From: Savagea sp.
GTDB taxonomy: Bacteria > Bacillota > Bacilli > Bacillales_A > Planococcaceae
NCBI GenBank assembly: GCA_030152265.1
Contig: JASLHQ010000168.1
Location: forward strand, 1 to 21,244
Reading direction: 5' to 3'
Length of the DNA stretch: 21,244 nucleotides
This document shows, piece after piece, positions 7,527-14,437 of the stretch (position 1 is the stretch's first letter; the number at the start of each line of letters is the position of its first letter). Position numbers and translations under genes: made by a program. Below the pieces are notes generated by a model. The model saw only the letters and a program-made list of their open reading frames with translations, did not search any database and had not been told where the DNA came from.

Positions 7527-7528
7527 CA

Positions 7529-7819
7529 TTACGCTTCCTGTGCTACAGGATAAACGCTAACTTTTTTCTTGTCGCGACCAAGACGTTCGAAACGAACGAC
7601 TCCGTCTACTTTAGCGAAAAGTGTATCGTCGCCACCACGGCCAACGTTTTCACCTGGGTGAATTTTCGTACCGCGTTGACGGTATAAAATTGAACCACCT
7701 GTTACGAATTGTCCATCTGCGCGTTTTGCGCCAAGACGTTTTGATTCTGAGTCACGACCGTTCTTAGTAGAACCGACTCCTTTTTTAGATGCGAAGAACT
7801 GAAGATCTAAACGTAACAT
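7529..7819 (-). CDS. rpmA: Ribosomal protein bL27 with cleavable N-terminus
   Basis: 96-residue 50S subunit protein. It starts MLRLDLQFFASKKGVGSTK: the Firmicutes N-terminal extension ending in the LQFFA/SKKG processing site that the protease Prp cleaves to expose the functional N-terminus near the peptidyl transferase centre. I chose the ATG at 7819 because an AGGAGGTG site lies 6 bases upstream. A GTG three codons earlier overlaps that site. Third gene after rplU and prp, directly followed by a terminator. Confidence 0.97.
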   Translation of the reverse strand: MLRLDLQFFASKKGVGSTKNGRDSESKRLGAKRADGQFVTGGSILYRQRGTKIHPGENVGRGGDDTLFAKVDGVVRFERLGRDKKKVSVYPVAQEA

Positions 7820-7831
7820 TCGTGCCACCTC

Positions 7832-8158
7832 CTACCTACTTTGAGATATTTTTATATGTTCGTGATAATCTGTTTCAATGGTTTGCAAAGCGATAATCAT
7901 CGCTTCGATAATTGTCTGAACACGCTCATCTTCAGCAGTCTTCGGAAATGATACTTTAAGGTATCCACCCTCGCGACCTTGTTCGATAATTGGCTCGACT
8001 TTCGTTAACGCATAAACCGCATTTACTGCACCGAACGATACAGCTGAAGCGCCTGCACAAACTAAGTCTTTCCCATGTTCAGCATAATCGGCATGTCCAC
8101 TCATTTCAAAAGATGTGATGCGATCAAATTCATCACGCTCAACGATTACAGAAATCAT
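7832..8158 (-). CDS. prp: Ribosomal-processing cysteine protease Prp (YsxB)
   Basis: 108-residue cysteine protease that removes the N-terminal extension of bL27. The catalytic pair is visible: His22 in SGHADYAEHGKD and Cys34 in DLVCAGASAVSFG, the positions known for S. aureus Prp. It lies between the genes for bL21 and its substrate bL27, the conserved Firmicutes order. Its ATG overlaps the rplU stop codon by one base (TAATG), so translation is likely coupled. The stop codon lies 12 bp before the rpmA start. Confidence 0.95.
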   Translation of the reverse strand: MISVIVERDEFDRITSFEMSGHADYAEHGKDLVCAGASAVSFGAVNAVYALTKVEPIIEQGREGGYLKVSFPKTAEDERVQTIIEAMIIALQTIETDYHEHIKISQSR

Positions 8159-8466
8159 TATGCGTTAATTCCTTCGATAACTACTTTTGTGTATGGTTGA
8201 CGGTGACCTTGTTTACGGCTGTAGTTTTTCTTCGGCTTATATTTGTAAACCGTAAGTTTTTTAGCGCGGCCTTGTTTTACGATTTTCGCTGTAACAGAAG
8301 CACCTTCTACGTATGGAGCACCAACTTTAACATTGTCTCCACCTACGAATAATACTTTGTCAAACGTGATCGTTTCATCAGCTTCACCGTTTAATTTCTC
8401 GATGTAAACTTCTTGACCTTGTTCTACTTTAACTTGTTTTCCACCAGTTTCAATGATTGCGTACAT
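8158..8466 (-). CDS. rplU: Ribosomal protein bL21
   Basis: 102-residue 50S subunit protein. It starts MYAIIETGGKQVKVEQGQ and has the C-terminal KPKKNYSRKQGHRQPYTKV segment typical of bL21. Length is normal. The ATG follows a strong AGGAGGTG site. First gene of rplU-prp-rpmA, preceded by its own promoter and a structured leader of about 100 nt that probably senses free bL21. Confidence 0.98.
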   Translation of the reverse strand: MYAIIETGGKQVKVEQGQEVYIEKLNGEADETITFDKVLFVGGDNVKVGAPYVEGASVTAKIVKQGRAKKLTVYKYKPKKNYSRKQGHRQPYTKVVIEGINA

Positions 8467-8470
8467 AATT

Positions 8471-8570
8471 GCACCTCCTCTTATACTCAGACTCGCCTTA
8501 TTAGGTGTTCTTTCGACACTTCTTCAAACCTAATGAAGTGCGGTTGTAGCACGGGTGCTACAAACAGTAA
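8471..8570 (-). promoter_or_regulatory. rplU: Structured 5' leader of rplU (L21-leader type)
   Basis: The roughly 100-nt untranslated leader of rplU is highly structured. Its 5' part is a near-perfect palindrome (8544-8552 with 8555-8563). Downstream, two helices compete or interlock: CACTTC (8535-8540) can pair with GAAGTG (8517-8522), while ATTAGGT (8528-8534) can pair with ACCTAAT (8500-8506). The order 1-2-1'-2' allows either a switch or a pseudoknot. No intrinsic terminator is visible. An L21_leader family is known upstream of rplU in Bacillales. That this leader belongs to it is an inference from position and structure; autoregulation by bL21 is assumed. Confidence 0.62.
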
Positions 8571-8577
8571 CATAAAG

Positions 8578-8606
8578 ATATTACCACCTATATGACGTTA
8601 CGTCAA
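8578..8606 (-). promoter_or_regulatory. SigmaA promoter of rplU-prp-rpmA
   Basis: The minus strand has TTGACG (8601-8606), a 17-bp spacer and TAATAT (8578-8583), with a TG two bases before the -10. The start would be near 8571, giving the structured leader. The -35 begins 6 bp after the birA stop codon. A 13-bp palindrome (TGACGT-T-ACGTCA on the plus strand, 8593-8605) overlaps the -35. Confidence 0.82.
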
Positions 8607-8611
8607 TGCTT

Positions 8612-9586
8612 TTAATCAAATTCAATATCTGCAGAATAAATCGAGCGAATGGAACCGTCTCGAAGCTTCAATTGCAATAAGCCATTTTCGCTAATTCCAA
8701 TCGCTTCACCGCGCAATGTTTCGTTCACCATGTGCGCTGTAAGTTTTTTTCCAATCGTCACTGAGTAACTTTCCCACAGCATTTTAATCGGAGAAAAGCC
8801 ATGTGTTTCATACATGTGAACATATTTTTCTAGTTGATTCATAAGTTCACCGATAATTTCCGCACGTTCCCACTTCTTACCCGATTCAATGCGTAAAGAA
8901 GTCGCAATCGATGTAATTTCATCTTCGAACTCTGCTTCTTGTTGATTAACATTCATTCCGATTCCGATAATGACCGCTTGAATACGGTCTGGGTCTGCTT
9001 GTAATTCCGTCAAAATACCTGTAATTTTTTTACCATTTAATAAAATGTCGTTCGGCCATTTAATTTGGGCTTCTAATCCGGTCACTTCTTTTAATGTTTG
9101 AATAATTGCGACAGCCGTTACTAAAGTAAGTTGTGGCGCTTGTTCAATTGATAAATTAGGTCGAGCAATTAAACTCATCCATATACCTTTGCCGCGTGCT
9201 GAATACCATGTACGCGCTAAACGACCGCGACCGCCTGTTTGACTGTCCGCAATGACGAGCGTGCCGTTCGGAACTTCTTGTTGCGCTTCATCATGGGCGA
9301 TTTTCTGCGTTGATTCTACTTCGTCAAAAATAATTAAATTTCGACCGTATTGTTCTGTCTTTAAATACGGCGTAATGTGCGCTTCATGTAGAACATCAGG
9401 ACTGTCGTGCAAAACATATCCTTTTTTGCGGATCGACTCGATGGAATATCCTTCTTCCTCAAGTTCTTTTACACATTTCCAAATTGCCGTACGACTCACT
9501 TCTAATTCATCTGCGATATCTTGCCCAGAAATCGCTTGGCCGTTCGCACTTAATAATTTATTTAGTACATAATCTTTCGTAGACAT
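8612..9586 (-). CDS. birA: Bifunctional biotin-protein ligase / biotin operon repressor
   Basis: Activates biotin to biotinyl-5'-AMP, attaches it to carboxylase carrier domains, and represses biotin genes. The 324-residue protein has an N-terminal winged helix-turn-helix (about 1-60), the biotinyl-AMP loop GGRGRLAR (about 118-125) in the ligase core, KWPND (176-180) and a C-terminal SH3-like cap. The N-terminal DNA-binding domain makes it the class II, regulator type. I chose the ATG at 9586, with a GGGTGA site 6 bases upstream; the ATG at 9592 touches that site. Its 5' end overlaps the end of cca by 29 nt. Last gene of the ypjD-dapB-bshA-cca-birA cluster. No terminator is seen before the rplU promoter. 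Confidence 0.95.
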   Translation of the reverse strand: MSTKDYVLNKLLSANGQAISGQDIADELEVSRTAIWKCVKELEEEGYSIESIRKKGYVLHDSPDVLHEAHITPYLKTEQYGRNLIIFDEVESTQKIAHDEAQQEVPNGTLVIADSQTGGRGRLARTWYSARGKGIWMSLIARPNLSIEQAPQLTLVTAVAIIQTLKEVTGLEAQIKWPNDILLNGKKITGILTELQADPDRIQAVIIGIGMNVNQQEAEFEDEITSIATSLRIESGKKWERAEIIGELMNQLEKYVHMYETHGFSPIKMLWESYSVTIGKKLTAHMVNETLRGEAIGISENGLLQLKLRDGSIRSIYSADIEFD

Positions 9587-10724
9587 GTTCATTCACCCAT
9601 TCTATAATTTCTTCCGTATCATTGGAGACTTTTCGTAAAACGACAGCTCGTTCGATTTCTTCCAAAAGTTGACCGATATTTTTACCGCGACAATTTGGAT
9701 AATATCGCTTCACATCTTTTCCATCGAAAGCGAGATCTCGTTTGGATTGAATCGGTAACTGCACTTTCATTTGTCGCAACTGTTGTTCCGTTTCTGGACG
9801 TTCATTTAAACGACGGATAAAAAGTAATTCTTCTAATGAATAGTGATAGACGGTCCACAATGTCCATTCTCGTTCCTGCGCTAATGTTAAATAACGCTCA
9901 ATCGCTTCTCTTTCTTTTTTAGACAATTTATAAGCTTTCGCTACGTCCGCACTCGTCAAATGATGACATTTCGCCCAAAGAACCCAACCTTCAATCGGTT
10001 GTTGAACGAGTGAGAAAGGTTGCAAAGAGATTTCTTCTTGACTTGCCGGTAAATAGCGATGCAAACCTGTTTCATATAAAAGATGAAGAGCTTGAACGAG
10101 ATGTTCTCCTCGAAACATTTTGTCGAATTCTTGTTTAATGCGCTCCATTGCAAGATAAGAGATGAGCGACGCATGTTTTTGCATCGCTCGCTGCGTTTCA
10201 CTTTCAACCGTAAAGCCTAATGTACTGACAAAGCGAACCGCTCGAATCATGCGTAGAGCATCTTCTTCAAAGCGTTCATCCGCCTGACCGACCGCTTGAA
10301 TCGTTCGCTCTTGAATATGTCGCAATCCGTCAAATGGATCGATCCACTGGCCTCGGTGGTCGATCGCCATCGCGTTCATCGTAAAGTCGCGACGCTTCAA
10401 ATCTTCATGCAAAGAACGCACAAAAGTGACATCATCTGGACGGCGATGGTCAGAATATGTCGATTCAGAACGATACGTCGTCACTTCTAACTGTTCTTCT
10501 CCGACTAATACGATAATCGTTCCGTGTTCTTTGCCGACATCGATCGTGCGATGAAATAAAGCTTCAATCTCTTCTGGTGTAGCAGCGGTCGCAATATCGA
10601 TATCTTTCGGTGTTAAACCGAGTGCGATATCGCGTACCGCTCCTCCGACGTACACCGCTTCATATCCCGCTTCAAGCAATCGTTCAATGACGAATCGACT
10701 ACCTTTCGTCTCCCATTTAAACAT
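9558..10724 (-). CDS. cca: CCA tRNA nucleotidyltransferase
   Basis: Adds or repairs the 3' CCA of tRNAs. The 388-residue class II enzyme shows GGAVRD (27-32) and the metal-binding DIDIA motif (41-45), the flexible RRDFT motif (111-115) and the template motif EEDALRMIRAVRF (153-165), followed by helical neck, body and tail domains. Length is close to B. subtilis Cca (397). It overlaps bshA by 8 nt (ATGTTTAA) and birA by 29 nt, so translation is coupled; a GAAGGTGA site lies 6 bases before the ATG. The order bshA-cca-birA is that of B. subtilis. Confidence 0.97.
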   Translation of the reverse strand: MFKWETKGSRFVIERLLEAGYEAVYVGGAVRDIALGLTPKDIDIATAATPEEIEALFHRTIDVGKEHGTIIVLVGEEQLEVTTYRSESTYSDHRRPDDVTFVRSLHEDLKRRDFTMNAMAIDHRGQWIDPFDGLRHIQERTIQAVGQADERFEEDALRMIRAVRFVSTLGFTVESETQRAMQKHASLISYLAMERIKQEFDKMFRGEHLVQALHLLYETGLHRYLPASQEEISLQPFSLVQQPIEGWVLWAKCHHLTSADVAKAYKLSKKEREAIERYLTLAQEREWTLWTVYHYSLEELLFIRRLNERPETEQQLRQMKVQLPIQSKRDLAFDGKDVKRYYPNCRGKNIGQLLEEIERAVVLRKVSNDTEEIIEWVNEHVYERLCTK

Positions 10725-11853
10725 CGGTTGTCACCTTCTCATATAACGCTTCGTATTGATCGACGATATGTTCACAGTTAAATTTTGTTTGAGCCGTATG
10801 CAGAGCTTCTCGTGAAAACTGTGCGTACTGTGTCGGCTCTAATAACTGTAAAGCGTATCGAGCAACTCGTTCTGGTTCATCTAATTCAACGAGATATCCG
10901 TTCTGTCCATGAGTGACCACTTCTGGAATACCACCGATATTTGTAGCGATAACTGGCAATCCACAAGCAAATGCTTCTAAAATAACAAGTCCGAACGCTT
11001 CCTTATCAGATAAATGTAACATCATGTCCGATGCATTTAATAAATCATTCGTATCTTGACGCTTTCCTGTAAATGTTACCGAAGTCGAAATATTTAATTG
11101 CTTAACGTAACGCTCCATCGTTTCACGTTCAGGCCCGTCACCGACGAGTAATAAGTGGGCGTCTACTTCTGTTAAAATATGGGCAAAACTATCTAAAATA
11201 TAATCGATTCGCTTCACTTCTCGGAAATTAGAAATGTGAATAAAGAGAGGCTGTCCCGATGATATTTCAAATTCTTCTCGAATCTTCGGACGGTTTTTAC
11301 GATTCACATAATACGTCTCCTCATCGATGAAATTGTAAATTGTTTCAATTTGTGCATTAGGTTGGATAACTTCATATGTTTCTTCTTTTAAACCGTCCGA
11401 CACAGCTGTCGTTATCGTCGAGCGTTCAATTCCGTAACGAACTGTATCTTTTAAACTTTCTTTCGCTCCTAAAATTGTCACATCCGTTCCGTGCAATGTC
11501 GTAATGATTGGAATGTCGCTTTTCGCCATATCACGACCGAGTGCCGCTGCGATCGCATGAGGCATTGCGTAATGCACATGTAATACATCTAACTTCTCCT
11601 GTACAATCACTTGCGAAATTTTATTCGCTAATGCGATATCGTAAGGAGGATATTGAAATACTGCATAATCTTCAATTTTCACTGGGTGAAATTGCAAGTG
11701 CTCCGTCAACTCCGTTAATCGAAATGGTTGTTCGGATGCGATGAAGTGCATCGTATGTCCGCGACTAGCCATTTTCTTTCCTAATTCAGTCGCGACTACG
11801 CCTGAACCTCCTACAGTAGGATAACAAATTACTCCTACGTTCAATCGTTTCAT
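10717..11853 (-). CDS. bshA: N-acetyl-alpha-D-glucosaminyl L-malate synthase BshA
   Basis: GT4-family glycosyltransferase that joins UDP-GlcNAc to L-malate, the first step of bacillithiol synthesis. The 378 residues (377 in B. subtilis) show the nucleotide-sugar GGSGVVATELG region at 15-25, NFREVKR at 209-215, the VGDGPER segment at about 237-243, and the GT4 EX7E motif at 285-293 within DKEAFGLVILEA. The ATG follows a GAGGTGA site. It lies 16 bp after dapB and overlaps cca by 8 nt. In B. subtilis bshB1 and mgsA lie between dapB and bshA; both are missing here. Confidence 0.95.
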   Translation of the reverse strand: MKRLNVGVICYPTVGGSGVVATELGKKMASRGHTMHFIASEQPFRLTELTEHLQFHPVKIEDYAVFQYPPYDIALANKISQVIVQEKLDVLHVHYAMPHAIAAALGRDMAKSDIPIITTLHGTDVTILGAKESLKDTVRYGIERSTITTAVSDGLKEETYEVIQPNAQIETIYNFIDEETYYVNRKNRPKIREEFEISSGQPLFIHISNFREVKRIDYILDSFAHILTEVDAHLLLVGDGPERETMERYVKQLNISTSVTFTGKRQDTNDLLNASDMMLHLSDKEAFGLVILEAFACGLPVIATNIGGIPEVVTHGQNGYLVELDEPERVARYALQLLEPTQYAQFSREALHTAQTKFNCEHIVDQYEALYEKVTTDV

Positions 11854-11869
11854 CTCACTTCACCTCAGT

Positions 11870-12670
11870 TTAATCTTGTAACAAAATTTGCTCCAATCCG
11901 TAAACGAATTGATCTACTTCTAATACGCGCTCTACCGATAAAACGATTCCTTGTTTGAAACTTTCTCGGTCGAATGAGTCGTGACGAATTGTCAATAACT
12001 CACCTGCGCTTCCGAACAATACTTGCTGATGCGCAAGTAAACCGTGCAAGCGGACACTATGAATTTTCATTCCTTCGATATCTGCTCCGCGCGCTCCTTT
12101 TAAATCTTCCACTTCGCCAGGAGCTCCTTGTGTATGAGGTTCGCGCACTTCTTGTATTAGCTGCGCTGTCTTCGTTGCCGTTCCACTTGGCGCATCGACT
12201 TTTTGATTGTGATGCATTTCGATAATTTCAATATCTGGCATAAACTTCGCAGCCATTTGGGAAAACTTCATCATCAATACGGCACCGATTGAGAAGTTTG
12301 GTGCGATGATGACATTTTTATTATGTTGTTCGGCTTGCGCTCGAATTTGATCGAGCGACGCTTCCGTTAAACCACTCGTCCCGACAACGATATGTAATTG
12401 ATGTTTTAACGCTTCCATGACGTTTTCAAAGACGACGTTCGGTCTTGTCACGTCAAAAAAGACGTCCGGTGTCGTTTCTTGTACGAGTTGTGCCATTGAC
12501 GAATAAAATGGTACGCCGCCTCTTTCTACAACATCGACTCCATCGAATTGTTTCCCTTCATGTTTGTAATCATATGCCGCGACAACTTCCATCCCTTCTG
12601 TCGCTTGAATCGCCTCAAAAGCTGTTTTACCCATTCGTCCTCGAATTCCTGCAATTGCTACTTTAATCAT
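11870..12670 (-). CDS. dapB: 4-hydroxy-tetrahydrodipicolinate reductase
   Basis: NAD(P)H-dependent reductase in lysine and diaminopimelate synthesis. The 266-residue protein has the Rossmann motif GIRGRMG (8-14), GTSG (97-100) and the catalytic/substrate segment HHNQKVDAPSGTA (153-165). Length matches B. subtilis DapB (267). I chose the ATG at 12670: an AAGGGGG site lies about 8 bases upstream and the start overlaps the upstream stop codon as ATGA. An in-frame start 8 codons earlier would overlap the upstream gene further. Cytoplasmic. Confidence 0.97.
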   Translation of the reverse strand: MIKVAIAGIRGRMGKTAFEAIQATEGMEVVAAYDYKHEGKQFDGVDVVERGGVPFYSSMAQLVQETTPDVFFDVTRPNVVFENVMEALKHQLHIVVGTSGLTEASLDQIRAQAEQHNKNVIIAPNFSIGAVLMMKFSQMAAKFMPDIEIIEMHHNQKVDAPSGTATKTAQLIQEVREPHTQGAPGEVEDLKGARGADIEGMKIHSVRLHGLLAHQQVLFGSAGELLTIRHDSFDRESFKQGIVLSVERVLEVDQFVYGLEQILLQD

Positions 12671-13005
12671 TTGACATCCCCCTTTTTCGTCCAACGATCT
12701 GCATCGCGTGTCGCAAATTTATCCATTACGCGACCGAGCGCCATATCTAAATTAATTTGTTCACGATTTGCTAGGCAAATTAAAACGAATAATAAATCGC
12801 CTATCTCTTCTTCCAACGAGCGAATCGCTTCCGTATCTTTTTTCTTTTTCATACCGTACATATGTTGAATTTCACGAGCTAATTCACCGAGCTCTTCTTG
12901 CAAACGCGCAAGCAATTCCATCGGTGGAAAATATCCTTCTTCAAATTGTGAAATATAAACATCTACTGCATCTTGCATTTCTTCCATCGTCCGTGTCAAT
13001 GTCAT
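12667..13005 (-). CDS. ypjD: MazG-family nucleotide pyrophosphohydrolase (YpjD-like)
   Basis: 112-residue all-helical protein with MazG motifs: EELGELAREI (37-46) and EEEIGDLLF (65-73), whose acidic residues bind magnesium. It is expected to hydrolyse (d)NTPs to monophosphates; the true substrate is unknown. It is followed by dapB with a 4-nt ATGA overlap, the B. subtilis order. The start is uncertain. The ATG at 13005 has AAGGAG only about 2 bases upstream, too close. The TTG two codons later (12999-12997) has the same site at a good distance of 8 bases and may be the real start. The gene begins only 11 bp after the T-tract of a strong terminator, so no promoter fits there. Confidence 0.88.
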   Translation of the reverse strand: MTLTRTMEEMQDAVDVYISQFEEGYFPPMELLARLQEELGELAREIQHMYGMKKKKDTEAIRSLEEEIGDLLFVLICLANREQINLDMALGRVMDKFATRDADRWTKKGDVK

Positions 13006-13015
13006 CTCTCCTTAG

Positions 13016-13044
13016 AAAAAAAGTCCGCCCATTCCGGACGGACT
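13016..13044 (-). terminator. Rho-independent terminator after the YugP-like gene
   Basis: Arms 13022-13027 and 13039-13044 pair over 6 bp, then a wobble pair and two G-C pairs close a 5-nt loop. Seven Ts follow on the minus strand (13022-13016). It starts 9 bp after the upstream stop codon and ends directly at the ypjD ribosome binding site. Confidence 0.88.
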
Positions 13045-13052
13045 CCCAATTG

Positions 13053-13721
13053 TTAGTCACGATTCGTTGCGATTAAAATGAGACGTGCTAGTTCTAATAC
13101 TGCAACTGCTGCAGCTGCAACGTATGTCATCGCCGCTGCACTTAACACTTTTTTCGCATGTGGCTCTTCTTCTTGTCTAATAATTCCGAGTTGAACGACT
13201 TGATCCATCGCTCGATTCGAAGCATCGAATTCAACCGGTAATGTGACAAGTTGGAAAATGACTCCAATACTCATCATCGCAATCCCGACCCAAAGTAAAG
13301 AGTTCATACTTGAAAAGAATAATCCCATCATAATAAAAATCCATGATGCATTACTCGTTAAGTTTACAGCAGGTACCATTTTATGACGGAATACTAAAAA
13401 TTTATAAGCTTCCGCATCTTGAATCGCATGGCCTACTTCGTGTGCCGCTACGGCAGTACCTGCGACAGATGGTTCATCGTAGTTATGTGGGGAAAGTGCG
13501 ACGACTTTCGTTATCGGATTGTAATGGTCTGATAAAAAACCTTCATGACGAACAACTTTTACGTTGTACAATCCATTCTCATCTAAAATACGTCTTGCCA
13601 CTTGTGCCCCTGTCATGCCTGAAGTAGAACGTACCTTTGAATACTTATTGTACGTTGATTTTACTTTCATTTGAGCATAAATCGGCAACGCTAATATGGC
13701 GATAAAGTAAATCCAAAACAT
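13053..13721 (-). CDS. yugP: YugP-family membrane zinc metallopeptidase (DUF2268-like group not assigned)
   Basis: 222-residue membrane protein with the zinc-binding HEVGH motif at 94-98 (AVAAHEVGHAIQDAE). It has an N-terminal membrane segment (about 1-17), two closely spaced segments after the active site (about 124-160) and a final one near the C-terminus (about 195-217). The fold and motif are those of YugP (neutral zinc metallopeptidase 2); the substrate is unknown. The ATG follows an AGGAGGT site 8 bases upstream. In B. subtilis yugP is elsewhere; here it lies between ypjA and ypjD, where B. subtilis has ypjB and ypjC. Confidence 0.88.
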   Translation of the reverse strand: MFWIYFIAILALPIYAQMKVKSTYNKYSKVRSTSGMTGAQVARRILDENGLYNVKVVRHEGFLSDHYNPITKVVALSPHNYDEPSVAGTAVAAHEVGHAIQDAEAYKFLVFRHKMVPAVNLTSNASWIFIMMGLFFSSMNSLLWVGIAMMSIGVIFQLVTLPVEFDASNRAMDQVVQLGIIRQEEEPHAKKVLSAAAMTYVAAAAVAVLELARLILIATNRD

Positions 13722-13753
13722 AAGGCGTATACCTCCTATTCTTCTATACTATT

Positions 13754-13782
13754 ATTTTATCTTGTGACCGTTGAATTCGCAA
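13754..13782 (-). promoter_or_regulatory. Possible weak promoter of the YugP-like gene
   Basis: The minus strand shows TTGCGA (13777-13782), a 17-bp spacer and TAAAAT (13754-13759), overlapping the end of ypjA. Only moderate matches, so it may be chance; the gene could also be read from ypjA. Confidence 0.3.
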
Positions 13783-14383
13783 CTTTTTCAGCTGTTTCAC
13801 GCTCATCATTTTTATGCCAAATGATGTAGGCAATCGCAATGGAGACAATCGATAGCCAAAATGTGAAATATCCAATTTGCGCACTATATTTCATAATGTC
13901 ATAATAAACCGGCATTTGGCCGAATACGTAGTCAATCACATCATTGTGCAATGTCCAAATCGCTGCAATGATTATGTGCACAATTCCGTACGAATAATTG
14001 CGTGCATAAAGGAGAGCTTGAATCGCCATCGCACCGTGAGAAGCGACGAGCATCCAACCTGTCCAATGCAAATAGCCTGTTTCCCAATACGTGAGCAAGT
14101 TCATAACAACCGCCCACACACCATATTTAAACAAAGTCACCACTGCGAGCGCTTCCATTAATTTAAATGGTTTGTGGAGCAACCAACCGAGAATTGCAAT
14201 CGTAAAAAACAAACTAGCGGTCGGACTATCTGGAACGAACAACCAAAAAAGAGGCTCCGTCTTTTCAAGTTGCGGCATATACCAAATGTATCCATAAATC
14301 GTACCGAATAAATTAATGTACAGCAATACGTGAAGAAAAGGACGAGAAAATAAGACGAGGCGAATCCATTGAATGACTGTCAT
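13757..14383 (-). CDS. ypjA: DUF1405 integral membrane protein (YpjA-like)
   Basis: 208-residue membrane protein with about six hydrophobic segments (roughly 12-35, 52-70, 76-98, 105-126, 130-148 and 165-192) and a charged C-terminal tail (HKNDERETAEK). It resembles YpjA of B. subtilis, of unknown function. Conserved position directly after qcrC suggests a link to the cytochrome bc complex or its membrane environment, but that is only context. ATG at 14383 with an AAGGAG site 8 bases upstream (14392-14397). The gene begins 18 bp after the qcrC terminator T-tract, leaving no space for its own promoter. Confidence 0.85.
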   Translation of the reverse strand: MTVIQWIRLVLFSRPFLHVLLYINLFGTIYGYIWYMPQLEKTEPLFWLFVPDSPTASLFFTIAILGWLLHKPFKLMEALAVVTLFKYGVWAVVMNLLTYWETGYLHWTGWMLVASHGAMAIQALLYARNYSYGIVHIIIAAIWTLHNDVIDYVFGQMPVYYDIMKYSAQIGYFTFWLSIVSIAIAYIIWHKNDERETAEKVANSTVTR

Positions 14384-14401
14384 AATTCGTTCTCCTTAAA
14401 C

Positions 14402-14433
14402 AAAAAAAGATGCTAGAACCCTAGCATCTTTTT
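14402..14433 (-). terminator. Strong terminator after qcrC
   Basis: Perfect 13-bp stem (14404-14416 with 14421-14433) with a 4-nt loop, followed on the minus strand by seven Ts (14408-14402). It starts 5 bp after the qcrC stop codon. Confidence 0.93.
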
Positions 14434-14437
14434 GAAA

